A DNA stretch of 64,000 bases from an uncultured Porphyromonadaceae bacterium (GTDB taxonomy: Bacteria > Bacteroidota > Bacteroidia > Bacteroidales > Muribaculaceae), in contig CABUVO010000004.1 in the NCBI GenBank assembly GCA_902495075.1, positions 109,950-173,949 of the forward strand. The letters run 5' to 3'. The position numbers and the translations under genes are program-made. Within the stretch, counting starts at the first letter, position 1, and each line of letters opens with the position of its first letter. The notes below the pieces were generated by a model. That model saw only the letters and a program-made list of their open reading frames with translations, was not told the origin of the DNA and did no database searches. Positions 9,078-17,714 of the stretch are shown here, piece by piece.

Positions 9078-9772
9078 GACTTACATACCATGCCATAAGC
9101 CACCGCGGACTCATACGCGCAAACAACGAGGACACAATCCTCGTTGGGAATCAGATATTACGTGACAATGCCGACTCTTTCAGCTTTGACATTCCTGAAG
9201 GAGGCATTGTCTTTCCCGCCATTGTGTGTGACGGAGTGGGAGGCAACGCCCGGGGCGAGGAAGCCTCGATGGCTGCCTGCGAAGGCTTCCGCTCATTTTT
9301 CGAGAAACTATCGCCTGACACAGACCAAAATGAGCTTATCATGAAACTGAAAGGAGAGATACAGCGCGTCAACGAAAACATTCTCGCAGAAGCTGCCGGT
9401 TGCGGCATGTCTTCTACCTTGACGGGGCTGCTCATATGCGGAGAGAATGCCTTCGTGCTCAATGCAGGCGATTCGCGGGTGTACAGACTACGCTACGAAA
9501 ATCTGAAACAAATGACACGAGAGCACACCATGGAAAGTGGCGGCCGTCGTGTCATTACAAATTGCATGGGAATGCCAAGTGTCACACTTGACATCACTCT
9601 TACTGCCATCGTGCCGGGCGATATATTCGTAGTCTGCTCCGATGGTCTCTTCGATATGGTTTCCGACCCCGAAATCGCTGAGAATGCCGCCTCCGCGGAA
9701 GCTTTGCTCTCCTTAGCTCTCAACAATGGAGGATATGACAATACCTCAATCATAACCCTCCGGTTCGATTAA
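9074..9772 (+). CDS. PP2C-type protein phosphatase
   Basis: A 232-residue metal-dependent Ser/Thr phosphatase of the PPM/PP2C family. All core motifs are visible in order: SHRGLIRANNED near the N-terminus, VCDGVGG, GMSSTLT, LNAGDSRVYRL, VCSDGLFDMVSD and the terminal GGYDNTS. The metal-binding aspartates are therefore present and the enzyme should be active. It has no membrane segment. As the last gene of the overlapping cassette it is the natural antagonist of the kinase at 2174. Kinase, PP2C and accessory zinc-ribbon or FHA proteins also occur together in the bacterial TerY-P type gene groups; a vWA partner is not in this window but could lie upstream of base 1. Confidence 0.93.
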   Translation: MRLTYHAISHRGLIRANNEDTILVGNQILRDNADSFSFDIPEGGIVFPAIVCDGVGGNARGEEASMAACEGFRSFFEKLSPDTDQNELIMKLKGEIQRVNENILAEAAGCGMSSTLTGLLICGENAFVLNAGDSRVYRLRYENLKQMTREHTMESGGRRVITNCMGMPSVTLDITLTAIVPGDIFVVCSDGLFDMVSDPEIAENAASAEALLSLALNNGGYDNTSIITLRFD

Positions 9773-9812
9773 GGCTTCATCCTGAGATTCAGCATCAGAT
9801 AAGTTCATGGAT

Positions 9813-9997
9813 TTAAGTAAGTGTTGGGAATTAGCTTATATTAAATTTTAGGAGATTTTGAGATGATTTCTTGATTTAGAAGAAGGAGCATAGCGGGCTA
9901 TGTGACTGATGAGAAAACGAGAAAGCATCCAAAAGATTCAAAATTTAAATAAGCAAAACATTTACTTACTATAAACTAATTTTCAATACTTACTTAA
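9813..9997. mobile_element. Palindromic MITE-like element (185 bp) with about 23-bp terminal inverted repeats
   Basis: The left end reads TTAAGTAAGTGTTGGGAATT and the right end, on the other strand, TTAAGTAAGTATTGAAAATT, so the two ends are imperfect inverted repeats of about 23 bp. The interior is also largely self-complementary, with a perfect core CATAGCGGGCTATG at 9889-9902. No coding sequence is present. This is what a non-autonomous transposable element or a large REP-type palindrome looks like. It fills most of the 357-bp gap between the PP2C gene and the next gene. No target-site duplication is clear. Confidence 0.65.
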
Positions 9998-10007
9998 CAC
10001 AGATATG

Positions 10008-10039
10008 TTTGCATAATCAGGATTAATTGGCTAACTTTG
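10008..10039 (+). promoter_or_regulatory. Bacteroidetes-type promoter
   Basis: TTTG at 10008-10011, a 20-nt spacer and TAACTTTG at 10032-10039 match the Bacteroidetes sigma-ABfr consensus (TTTG, 19-21 nt, TAnnTTTG). It lies just outside the MITE-like element and about 90 nt before the start of the exported protein at 10130. Confidence 0.75.
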
Positions 10040-10129
10040 TTCTATCACTTGCCTTAAGTGAACTTTCTTCTTTCTTCTGGAAAGCGTGAATTTCCAATCT
10101 GTGTTTTCAAAATCCAACTAAATATCAAC

Positions 10130-11167
10130 ATGATGAAAAAGTTTTTCTTGATTTCAGCCTTATTGCTTGCCGGTATATGCTTTGCAGCGCAAGCAGATCT
10201 CGCCAAGGTCAAACTCAAAAATGGCGTAGAACTTACCGGCACACTCATTTCGATGGATCCCACCGATAAAATCGTAATCGAGATTGGCGGCACTCAATCC
10301 ACCATCAAGATGACAGATGTTGAATCCGTGGAGAAAGTGGCAGAACCCACTGCAGCAGCGCCTGCAACCGCACCGGCAGCCGCAGCTTCACCGGAAGATA
10401 CCCTGCCAAAAGAAAAAATTGTCAATATCGCAGGACACGATGTGAAATTCGTACTTGTTCCAAGCAGCACTTTTTCGTATGGCTATGATGGTCCCGGAAG
10501 CCGTGTGATCGACAGCGAGCCGGTGCATGAAGTAGAGGTAGCCCCTTTCTATGTCAGTGCTGATCCCGTGTCGGTTGACCTGGCAAAAGACATCATCGGT
10601 TCAGATCCTTGGAGTGAATATACATATAGCTTTGACGAGAATGGATTGAAGAATTATGCCAAAGTCGGACTTGATTTGGCATATGAAAAAGACCTTGACA
10701 AATTAAAGAAGATCGCTTTCTTCTATCCGTCGTTCAATAAAATGGATATCCAAAATTCGGCTGGGAAACTCGCAAAGGAAGGAGAATCTTTCCCATCTGC
10801 CAAGAACTTTATCGCTGCATTGCAAGAGAAAGCAGGGAAAGATGTAAAATTGCTTAACGAAGTGCAATATGCTTCTCTGATTAAACAGGAAATAGATGGC
10901 ATTAACTTCCCGATGAATCCTGAAGTGATGATGTCTGTATACATGAACCAACGCAAAAATCCGGCGGTTGACAAATATATGACAAAGGGTCTCGACATGA
11001 TTGTCTACCCCGGTGGCTTCAGAAGTAATGTGAAGGTTAATAAACTTGATTACCGCGCAAGCTTAGGCATTCATAAGGTTGACAAGAAGAAGAAACAAGT
11101 AGTGTTCTACAATTACGGTCTCGGTCATATCATAGGTCCGATGCATCTTGTTATGCCTGCCAAATAA
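10130..11167 (+). CDS. Exported protein with a degenerate sulfatase-modifying-factor-like region
   Basis: Starting at the ATG at 10130 gives 345 residues with a clear signal peptide (MMKKFFLISALLLAGICFAA). A short beta-rich segment follows (LKNGVELTGTLISMDP...), then an Ala/Pro-rich linker at about 78-95. The C-terminal 240 residues begin FVLVPSSTFSYGYDGPGS...SEPVHEVEVAPFYVS, which recalls the start of FGE-sulfatase (SUMF1-type) domains, where 'F-x-MG...D-E-x-P-x-H-x-V' precedes the core. The later catalytic Cys region is not evident, so I read it as a non-enzymatic or highly diverged member. It has its own promoter and a terminator downstream, so it is monocistronic. Periplasmic or surface location is inferred. 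Confidence 0.7.
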   Translation: MMKKFFLISALLLAGICFAAQADLAKVKLKNGVELTGTLISMDPTDKIVIEIGGTQSTIKMTDVESVEKVAEPTAAAPATAPAAAASPEDTLPKEKIVNIAGHDVKFVLVPSSTFSYGYDGPGSRVIDSEPVHEVEVAPFYVSADPVSVDLAKDIIGSDPWSEYTYSFDENGLKNYAKVGLDLAYEKDLDKLKKIAFFYPSFNKMDIQNSAGKLAKEGESFPSAKNFIAALQEKAGKDVKLLNEVQYASLIKQEIDGINFPMNPEVMMSVYMNQRKNPAVDKYMTKGLDMIVYPGGFRSNVKVNKLDYRASLGIHKVDKKKKQVVFYNYGLGHIIGPMHLVMPAK

Positions 11168-11190
11168 TCTTTCAAAAACAGCCTATAGAC

Positions 11191-11231
11191 AAAGGCGGCT
11201 TCGCAAATGGCATATTTTGCGAAGCCGCTTT
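11191..11231. terminator. Hairpin terminator between convergent genes
   Basis: GCGGCTTCGCAAA at 11195-11207 pairs perfectly with TTTGCGAAGCCGC at 11216-11228. The stem is bordered by AAAG on the left and CTTT on the right. It sits between the plus-strand gene ending at 11167 and the minus-strand carB ending at 11261, so it probably serves both directions. The T-tract is short on both sides. Confidence 0.75.
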
Positions 11232-11260
11232 CATTATTGTCAAACTAATGAAAACTTAAA

Positions 11261-14200
11261 TCAATACTCGTCCCAGCTCTTGATCTTGATGTCTGAGAGG
11301 GGAATCTCGCAGAAGGCGCGGATGAAGGCGGAGGCGAGACGAGCGTTTGTAAGCAAGGGGATGTTAAGGTCGATTGCTGCGCGACGAACCTTGTAGCCGT
11401 TGCTAAGCTCTTTCGGAGTCAAATTCTTCGGGATATTGACCACCAACTCAATCTCCTTGTTGTGGAGCATTTCAAGCGCCTGTGGGTGCCTTCCGTCGCT
11501 CGGGAGGTATACTTGTATTGCCGGCACTCCATTTTCCGCTAAAAAGCGCTGTGTGCCCTCTGTGGCGTATATTACATATCCCTTACGATGGAGCATCCTT
11601 GCCGGTTCAAGAAGATCTACCTTCGAACGGGCTGTTCCTCCGCTTATCAGGACGGTTTTCTTCGGTATCGTATATCCTACGGAAAGCATCGACTTCAGGA
11701 TCGCCTCGGATGTGTCATCGCCGATACATCCGACCTCACCCGTTGACGACATATCCACACCAAGCACGGGGTCAGCGCCTTGCAGACGTGAGAAGGAGAA
11801 TTGCGACGCCTTGATACCTACATAATCGAGATCGAAGGCGGATTTAGCTGGCTTGTCAACATTCAGACCGAGCATCACGCGAGTAGCCGTGTCGATAAAG
11901 TTCTGCTTGGAAACCTTGGAAACAAAGGGGAAGCTGCGCGACGCCCTCAGGTTACATTCGATAACCTTAATGTCGTTATCTTTCGCAAGGAACTGGATGT
12001 TGAAAGGTCCGGAAATATGAAGAGCGGCAGCGATGCGTCCCGAAATCTTCTTTATCCTGCGCATTGTCTCCACATAGAGTTTCTGCGGCGGGAACTGGAT
12101 TGTTGCGTCTCCGGAATGCACACCTGCAAACTCAATATGTTCGGAGATTGCGTAAAGCTTGATGTCTCCGTTCTGAGCCACGGCATCCATCTCAATTTCC
12201 TTCGCACCCTGTATGAATTCGGTAACAACCACAGGATGCTGTTTCGACACATTTGCAGCCAACTTGAGGAATCGCTGAAGCTCATCCTCGTTGGAACATA
12301 CGTTCATTGCAGCTCCGGAAAGCACGTATGAAGGACGCACAAGCACCGGGAAACCGACCTCCTCCATAAAGAGATCGATATCAGCCATTGACGTTAGCTC
12401 GCGCCAGCGAGGTTGATCAACGCCGATAGAGTCGCAAAGAGAGGAGAACTTATTGCGGTCTTCCGCATTGTCGATATCCTTTGCCTGAGTACCGAGAATG
12501 TTGACCTTCGCGGCATCGAGACGCATGGCGAGATTGTTAGGAATCTGACCACCGGTAGAGAGGATTACACCGTGAGGCACCTCAAGTTCGAGAATATCCA
12601 TCACGCGCTCATATGTAAGCTCGTCGAAATAAAGACGCTCACACATGTCGTAATCGGTCGATACAGTCTCTGGGTTATAATTTATCATCACGGGGCGATA
12701 ACCGGCTTCTGCCACGGTCATAAGGGCATTCACGCCGCACCAGTCGAACTCTACGGAGCTTCCAATGCGGTAAGCACCGGAACCGAGCACAACAACCGAA
12801 CGTTTGTCGCCGAGGTATTTCACGTCATTCTGCGCGCCGTTATATGTGAGGTACAGATAATTGGTCTGTGCCGGATATTCAGCTGCGAGAGTATCAATCT
12901 GTTTAACCACCGGACGGATGCCACGGCGCAGACGATCTGCACGCACGATATTCGAAAGTTCGGCGCTACGGCGGTTCATATCTTCGCCCCAAAGAGCGCG
13001 ACCAATCTGGAAATCACTGAATCCCTGGCTCTTCGCGCGCTTCATCAGTTCATCTGAAACCTCTTCGAGAGAGGAGAGCGATTCAAGCTCGCAACATGTG
13101 GTATAAACGATATGCAGTTTCTCAAGAAACCAGCGGTCGATCTTAGTCAGTTCATGTATTCTGTCTACAGTGTATCCTTTGCGGAAAGCCTCTTCGATTA
13201 CGAATATTCGTTTATCCGTCGGTTCGCTGAGCGATTTGTCTATGTCATCAATCTTGATAGGTTTGTTCTCCACGAATCCGTGCATTCCCTGCCCTATCAT
13301 GCGGAGACCTTTCTGGATTACTTCCTCAAAGGTGCGCCCTATCGCCATCACCTCTCCCACGGATTTCATCGAACTGCCGATCTCACGACGCACACCATGG
13401 AATTTACCAAGGTCCCAGCGCGGAATCTTGCAGACGATGTAATCGAGTGCCGGCTCAAAGAATGCAGAAGTTGAACGGGTCACAGAGTTCTTAAGATCAA
13501 ACAGGCCATAGCCGAGACCAAGTTTTGCAGCAACGAAAGCCAACGGATATCCGGTGGCTTTTGATGCCAAAGCCGAAGAGCGGGAGAGTCGGGCGTTGAC
13601 CTCGATCACACGGTAATCCATAGATTCGGGGTCGAAAGCATACTGCACGTTACACTCACCAACGATTCCGATGTGACGGATAATCTTGATGGCGAGCTTG
13701 CGAAGCATGTGATAGTCTTCGTTTGAAAGAGTCTGTGATGGTGCCACTACGATACTCTCACCGGTATGGATGCCGAGAGGGTCGAAGTTCTCCATATTGC
13801 AGACGGTGATACAGTTGTCGAAACGGTCGCGCACCACCTCATATTCTACTTCCTTCCACCCTTTGAGACTCTTCTCTACCAATACCTGCGGAGAGAAGGA
13901 GAGTGCCTGCTCCACGAGCGAGATCAGTTCCTCGCGATTGTCGCAGAAACCGCTGCCAAGACCACCGAGAGCGTATGCCGCGCGGATGATGACAGGATAT
14001 CCGAGACGGTCGGCAGCAACAAGAGCCGCCTCTACAGATTCCACAGCTTCGCTCTTGATTGTCTTCACATCTATCTCGTCGAGCTTCTTGACGAAGAGCT
14101 CACGGTCTTCAGTGTCCATAATGGCACGTACCGGCGTACCGAGCACCTTGACATTATATTTCTCCAGAACACCGGATTCGTAGAGTTTCACTCCACAGTT

Positions 14201-14476
14201 GAGCGCTGTCTGACCACCGAAAGCGAGAAAGATACCATCGGGACGCTCTTTCTCAATCACCTTCTCCACGAAATAGGGAGTGACGGGAAGGAAATATATC
14301 TTATCTGCAAAACCCTCCGAAGTCTGCACGGTGGCGATGTTGGGGTTGATCAACACCGTCTCGATGCTCTCCTCCTTCATGGCTTTGAGAGCCTGTGAGC
14401 CACTATAGTCGAATTCGCCGGCCTCTCCAATTTTAAGAGCGCCGGAACCTAAAAATAGAACTTTCTTTATATCCAT
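11261..14476 (-). CDS. carB: Carbamoyl-phosphate synthase large subunit
   Basis: A 1071-residue protein, close to the 1073 of E. coli CarB. It makes carbamoyl phosphate from bicarbonate, ATP and the ammonia delivered by CarA. Both halves start with the typical nucleotide-binding segments: KVLFLGSGALKIGEAGEFDYSG at the N-terminus and VVVLGSGAYRIGSSVEFDWC in the second half. Two ATP-grasp modules and a C-terminal MGS-like allosteric domain (from about residue 935) are present. I chose the ATG at 14476 (MDIKKVLFLGSG) because the upstream in-frame ATG at 14503 would overlap carA and add a non-conserved leader. One base separates it from the carA stop. It ends convergent with the gene at 10130. 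Confidence 0.97.
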   Translation of the reverse strand: MDIKKVLFLGSGALKIGEAGEFDYSGSQALKAMKEESIETVLINPNIATVQTSEGFADKIYFLPVTPYFVEKVIEKERPDGIFLAFGGQTALNCGVKLYESGVLEKYNVKVLGTPVRAIMDTEDRELFVKKLDEIDVKTIKSEAVESVEAALVAADRLGYPVIIRAAYALGGLGSGFCDNREELISLVEQALSFSPQVLVEKSLKGWKEVEYEVVRDRFDNCITVCNMENFDPLGIHTGESIVVAPSQTLSNEDYHMLRKLAIKIIRHIGIVGECNVQYAFDPESMDYRVIEVNARLSRSSALASKATGYPLAFVAAKLGLGYGLFDLKNSVTRSTSAFFEPALDYIVCKIPRWDLGKFHGVRREIGSSMKSVGEVMAIGRTFEEVIQKGLRMIGQGMHGFVENKPIKIDDIDKSLSEPTDKRIFVIEEAFRKGYTVDRIHELTKIDRWFLEKLHIVYTTCCELESLSSLEEVSDELMKRAKSQGFSDFQIGRALWGEDMNRRSAELSNIVRADRLRRGIRPVVKQIDTLAAEYPAQTNYLYLTYNGAQNDVKYLGDKRSVVVLGSGAYRIGSSVEFDWCGVNALMTVAEAGYRPVMINYNPETVSTDYDMCERLYFDELTYERVMDILELEVPHGVILSTGGQIPNNLAMRLDAAKVNILGTQAKDIDNAEDRNKFSSLCDSIGVDQPRWRELTSMADIDLFMEEVGFPVLVRPSYVLSGAAMNVCSNEDELQRFLKLAANVSKQHPVVVTEFIQGAKEIEMDAVAQNGDIKLYAISEHIEFAGVHSGDATIQFPPQKLYVETMRRIKKISGRIAAALHISGPFNIQFLAKDNDIKVIECNLRASRSFPFVSKVSKQNFIDTATRVMLGLNVDKPAKSAFDLDYVGIKASQFSFSRLQGADPVLGVDMSSTGEVGCIGDDTSEAILKSMLSVGYTIPKKTVLISGGTARSKVDLLEPARMLHRKGYVIYATEGTQRFLAENGVPAIQVYLPSDGRHPQALEMLHNKEIELVVNIPKNLTPKELSNGYKVRRAAIDLNIPLLTNARLASAFIRAFCEIPLSDIKIKSWDEY

Positions 14477-14477
14477 G

Positions 14478-15563
14478 TCACAACAATGCAATAAACTCAT
14501 CAAATATGAATTCCGTATCTTTCGGACCGCTGCTGGCTTCCGGATGGAACTGCGCGGAGAAGAAAGGTTTTGACTTGTGACGGATGCCTTCGTTGGTGCC
14601 GTCGTTCATATTGATGAAATGTGGTTCCCAGTCGGAGGGAATGGTATTGTTATCCACAGCGAAACCATGATTCTGCGAAGTGATGAAACAACGCTCAGTG
14701 CCGCTCAGGCGGACAGGCTGGTTATGGCTGCGGTGTCCGTATTTGAGTTTATAGATCTTGGCTCCGGCAGCTTTGCTCAGGAGCTGATTGCCCATGCAGA
14801 TGCCGCAGATAGGTTTGCCGATCTCGAATGCTTTCCGGATATTCTCCACTGTCTTTTCAGCAAACTCCGGGCTTCCGGGACCATTGCTGATAAAGAGTCC
14901 GTCGTAGGGGATCTGCGTGAAGTCATAATCCCAGGGCACAAGCGTCACTCTCACTCCGCGACGCGTAAGACAGCGGATGATGTTGTATTTCGTGCCGCAG
15001 TCTACGAGCACTACCCTCTTTTCGCCCTCGCCGAATTCCTTCACCTCGCGGGTGCTGACCTTGGCGATAAGATTCTCCTTGTTGGGATCATGGAATTCGA
15101 TATCCTCTCCCCCTTCAAACGTGATCTTACCAAGCATCGAACCTTTGTCGCGGAGCAACTTGGTGAGCGCGCGGGTATCAATGCCGTAGATACCCGGAAT
15201 TTTCTCATCCTTGAGCCAGTCGGCAAGGGAACGAGTCGCCTGCCAGTGGCTAGGTACCCAACTGTAATCCTGGCATACGATAGCCTCGCAATGTATGCGC
15301 GAAGACTCGAAATAGTCGCTCACATTCGCCTCTGTGCTTTTTTCAGCCGAGGGAACGCCGTAATTGCCGAGAATGGGGTAGGTAGTGACAAGAATTTGTC
15401 CTTCATAAGAAGGGTCGGTGAGGCTTTCGGGATAGCCTGTCATGGCAGTGTTGAAAACAACCTCGCCGGCGCATGGATTTTCATAACCGAAGGAGAACCC
15501 TTCGAACTTGGAGCCGTCTTCAAGAGTGAGCACGGCTTTTCTGGAATCTTGCATCGTGTTCAT
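14478..15563 (-). CDS. carA: Carbamoyl-phosphate synthase small (glutaminase) subunit
   Basis: Counted from the ATG at 15563, the protein has 361 residues. It hydrolyses glutamine and passes ammonia to CarB. The N-terminal CPSase_sm domain has LEDGSKFEGFSFGYE and FNTAMTGYPESLTDPSYEGQ. The class I glutaminase has the nucleophile C256 in GICMGNQLL and the His/Glu of the FHPEA segment. An ATG at 15554 (MQDSRKAV) is equally possible, and an upstream in-frame start at 15638 is rejected because the promoter lies downstream of it. With -7 ending at 15572 the mRNA leader should be only a few to about 15 nt. It forms an operon with carB and is divergent from pyrC. Confidence 0.95.
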   Translation of the reverse strand: MNTMQDSRKAVLTLEDGSKFEGFSFGYENPCAGEVVFNTAMTGYPESLTDPSYEGQILVTTYPILGNYGVPSAEKSTEANVSDYFESSRIHCEAIVCQDYSWVPSHWQATRSLADWLKDEKIPGIYGIDTRALTKLLRDKGSMLGKITFEGGEDIEFHDPNKENLIAKVSTREVKEFGEGEKRVVLVDCGTKYNIIRCLTRRGVRVTLVPWDYDFTQIPYDGLFISNGPGSPEFAEKTVENIRKAFEIGKPICGICMGNQLLSKAAGAKIYKLKYGHRSHNQPVRLSGTERCFITSQNHGFAVDNNTIPSDWEPHFINMNDGTNEGIRHKSKPFFSAQFHPEASSGPKDTEFIFDEFIALL

Positions 15564-15571
15564 TTTGCGTA

Positions 15572-15603
15572 CAAAGTTACACAGAATCCCACTAATTAAC
15601 AAA
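15572..15603 (-). promoter_or_regulatory. carAB promoter
   Basis: On the minus strand, TTTG (15603-15600), a 20-nt spacer and TAACTTTG (15579-15572) form a near-perfect Bacteroidetes promoter. The -7 element ends only 9-18 nt before the candidate carA start codons, so the transcript has a very short leader or is leaderless. Confidence 0.85.
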
Positions 15604-15631
15604 TTAAAAATCACAATTCCAGCAATAAAAT

Positions 15632-15662
15632 TTTGCATCTCGCGAAATATAAGTTAATTTTG
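15632..15662 (+). promoter_or_regulatory. pyrC operon promoter
   Basis: TTTG (15632-15635), a 19-nt spacer and TAATTTTG (15655-15662) fit the Bacteroidetes promoter consensus. The pyrC start is 20 nt after the -7 element. With the carAB promoter 28 bp away on the other strand, both halves of the pathway are driven from a single 118-bp region. Confidence 0.8.
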
Positions 15663-15681
15663 CAGAGTATTACCTACTCTC

Positions 15682-16962
15682 ATGAAAACTATACTGATAA
15701 AAAATGCTCTGCTGTCCCCTTCCGGCAAGGAGGGAACGGCGGATATTCTCATATCCGGAGGGAAAATAGTCGAGATTGCCCCGCATATAGATTCTCCGCA
15801 GGATTGCTGCGAAGTTCGCGCCGATGGTCTCACCGTTATCCCCGGGCTTGTGGATGTGCATGTGCATCTCCGTGAGCCCGGTTTTTCATATAAGGAGACG
15901 ATTGCGACTGGTACGGCGGCAGCGGCAGCCGGCGGATTCACCACAGTCTGCCCTATGCCAAACCTCAACCCGGCTCCCGATTCTCCTGAAAATCTCGAAC
16001 GTCAGCTCGAAATCATACGTAAAGACGCTAAAATTGAGACTATACCCTACGCTACCATCACCCGTTCACGACTCGGTGCAGAGCCGGTGGATTATGCCGC
16101 CCTCTCCCGTTTTGTAGCCGGTTTTTCAGATGATGGCTCCGGCGTGCAGGATGAGGAGACCATGCGCATAGCCATGGAAGGGATTGCCAAGACAGGCAAG
16201 ATACTTGCCGCCCATTGCGAAGTCAATTCCCTGCTCCGCAAAGGATATATCCACGATGGCGAATACGCTCGCGCTCATGGCCATCGCGGCATTTGCTCCG
16301 AAAGTGAATGGCGCGAAATAGAGCGAGACATCAGACTCTCCGAAGAGACCGGATGCCGCCTCCACATCTGTCATATATCCACGGCTGAAAGCGTTGATCT
16401 GATACGTGACGCAAAGAAAAGAGGGGTGAAGGTAACATGCGAGACAGGACCGCACTATCTTGCATTCTGCAATGAAGACATGCAGGAAGACGGACGCTTC
16501 AAGATGAATCCTCCTCTGCGCTCGCGCCGCGACATGGAGGCGCTTCGCGCCGGCGCAGCCGACGGAACCATCGATGTTATTGCCACAGATCACGCCCCTC
16601 ATTCAGCAGAAGAAAAATCGAAAGGTCTGGAGAAAAGCGCAATGGGAGTAGTAGGGCTTGAAACATCGCTCGCAGCTGTGTACACCTACATGGTGAAAAC
16701 CGGTGTCATCTCTTTCGACCGCATGATAGAGATGATGGCAATAGCCCCGCGCCGGCTATTCGGATTTGCCGGAGGATTGACCGCCGGAAACCGAGCTGAC
16801 CTCTCGCTTGTTGATTTCAATAAGGAATGGAACGTAAATCCTGCGGATTTCCTGAGCATGGGTAAGAGCACACCATTCGAGGGAGTCACACTTACCGGCA
16901 AAGTGATGCTCACGATTGCCGGTGGCATTCCCGTGTATGATTCTTTAGACATAGAAAAATGA
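15682..16962 (+). CDS. pyrC: Dihydroorotase
   Basis: A 426-residue class I (amidohydrolase-type) dihydroorotase that closes carbamoyl aspartate to dihydroorotate. The metal-binding HVHLREPG motif (H60, H62) lies early, TVCPMPN follows, and the late metal-ligand motif DHAPHS starts at D303. The length and motifs fit the long bacterial form rather than the short E. coli PyrC type. The stop overlaps the pyrK start by four bases (ATGA). It is the first gene of the plus-strand pyrimidine run and sits 20 nt downstream of a recognisable promoter, in line with a short leader. Confidence 0.95.
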   Translation: MKTILIKNALLSPSGKEGTADILISGGKIVEIAPHIDSPQDCCEVRADGLTVIPGLVDVHVHLREPGFSYKETIATGTAAAAAGGFTTVCPMPNLNPAPDSPENLERQLEIIRKDAKIETIPYATITRSRLGAEPVDYAALSRFVAGFSDDGSGVQDEETMRIAMEGIAKTGKILAAHCEVNSLLRKGYIHDGEYARAHGHRGICSESEWREIERDIRLSEETGCRLHICHISTAESVDLIRDAKKRGVKVTCETGPHYLAFCNEDMQEDGRFKMNPPLRSRRDMEALRAGAADGTIDVIATDHAPHSAEEKSKGLEKSAMGVVGLETSLAAVYTYMVKTGVISFDRMIEMMAIAPRRLFGFAGGLTAGNRADLSLVDFNKEWNVNPADFLSMGKSTPFEGVTLTGKVMLTIAGGIPVYDSLDIEK

Positions 16963-17714
16963 AAACAGACAGACATAAACATCGATTTTTCCGCGTCCTT
17001 TCCAACCGGAAAGTTGCGGTAAAGACCTGGGAGATGATTCTCGAAGGGGATACTTCTGATTTTACAGCTCCCGGACAGTTTGTAAACATAGCGGTTGATG
17101 GCAAGTATCTGCGCCGTCCTATTTCAGTGTGCGACATTCAGGAAGACAGACTTGTGCTCCTCTATGACGTGGTTGGAGAAGGCACGGAGGGTATGTCGGA
17201 GATGCAACCGGGGTCGACGGCAGACATTCTCACCGGTCTCGGCAATGGATTCAATCTTTCCGCAGCCACTGAGAAACCCTTGTTGGTAGGCGGTGGAATA
17301 GGGTGCGCTCCCCTACTTCAGCTCGCACGCATGCTTTGCGCCGAAGGAAAACGTCCGATCGTGGTTCTCGGTTTCAACACCGCTGCCGATGTAGTTCTGA
17401 AGAAAGATTTTGAAGATTTAGGGCTTGAGGTTTATGTGTCAACAGCCGACGGCACAGAAGGCACACACGGTTTCGTAACCCACGCCATTGCCGCCAACAA
17501 TCTTGATTTCGATTACTTCTATGCCTGCGGACCTCTCCCGATGCTCCGTGCGCTCTGCGAGACTCTTGAACAGCCGGGAGAAGTGAGCCTGGAATCGCGC
17601 ATGGCATGCGGCTTTGGAATCTGCATGTGTTGCGTGCTTGAAACAAAGAGCGGTTTGAAAGGCATCTGCAAGGCAGGTCCTGTTTTCCCAAAAGATGAAC
17701 TGATATGGAAATAA
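16959..17714 (+). CDS. pyrK: Dihydroorotate dehydrogenase B, electron transfer subunit
   Basis: A 251-residue iron-sulfur flavoprotein that passes electrons from the PyrD flavin to NAD. The N-terminal half is a ferredoxin-reductase-type FAD domain (RPISVCDI). The middle is the NAD domain (LLVGGGIGCAPLLQLA). The C-terminus has the 2Fe-2S cysteine cluster ESRMACGFGICMCC followed by GICKAGP. Its presence together with pyrD shows that the NAD-linked class 1B enzyme is used, which fits an anaerobe. It overlaps pyrC by four bases and pyrD by ten, so the two subunits are coupled in translation. Confidence 0.95.
   Translation: MKTDRHKHRFFRVLSNRKVAVKTWEMILEGDTSDFTAPGQFVNIAVDGKYLRRPISVCDIQEDRLVLLYDVVGEGTEGMSEMQPGSTADILTGLGNGFNLSAATEKPLLVGGGIGCAPLLQLARMLCAEGKRPIVVLGFNTAADVVLKKDFEDLGLEVYVSTADGTEGTHGFVTHAIAANNLDFDYFYACGPLPMLRALCETLEQPGEVSLESRMACGFGICMCCVLETKSGLKGICKAGPVFPKDELIWK

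Noticed and set aside
1401..9772. Type VI secretion or BREX-type locus
   Set aside because: FHA, kinase and phosphatase also occur in type VI loci, but no Tss, Hcp, VgrG or ClpV-type gene and no BREX component is present.
14477..14503. Longer start for carB overlapping carA
   Set aside because: MMSLLHCCD is not conserved in the family; MDIKKVLFLGSG fits.
14577..15599. Long plus-strand open frame opposite carA
   Set aside because: It is an antisense shadow of a well-conserved gene, with no family signal.
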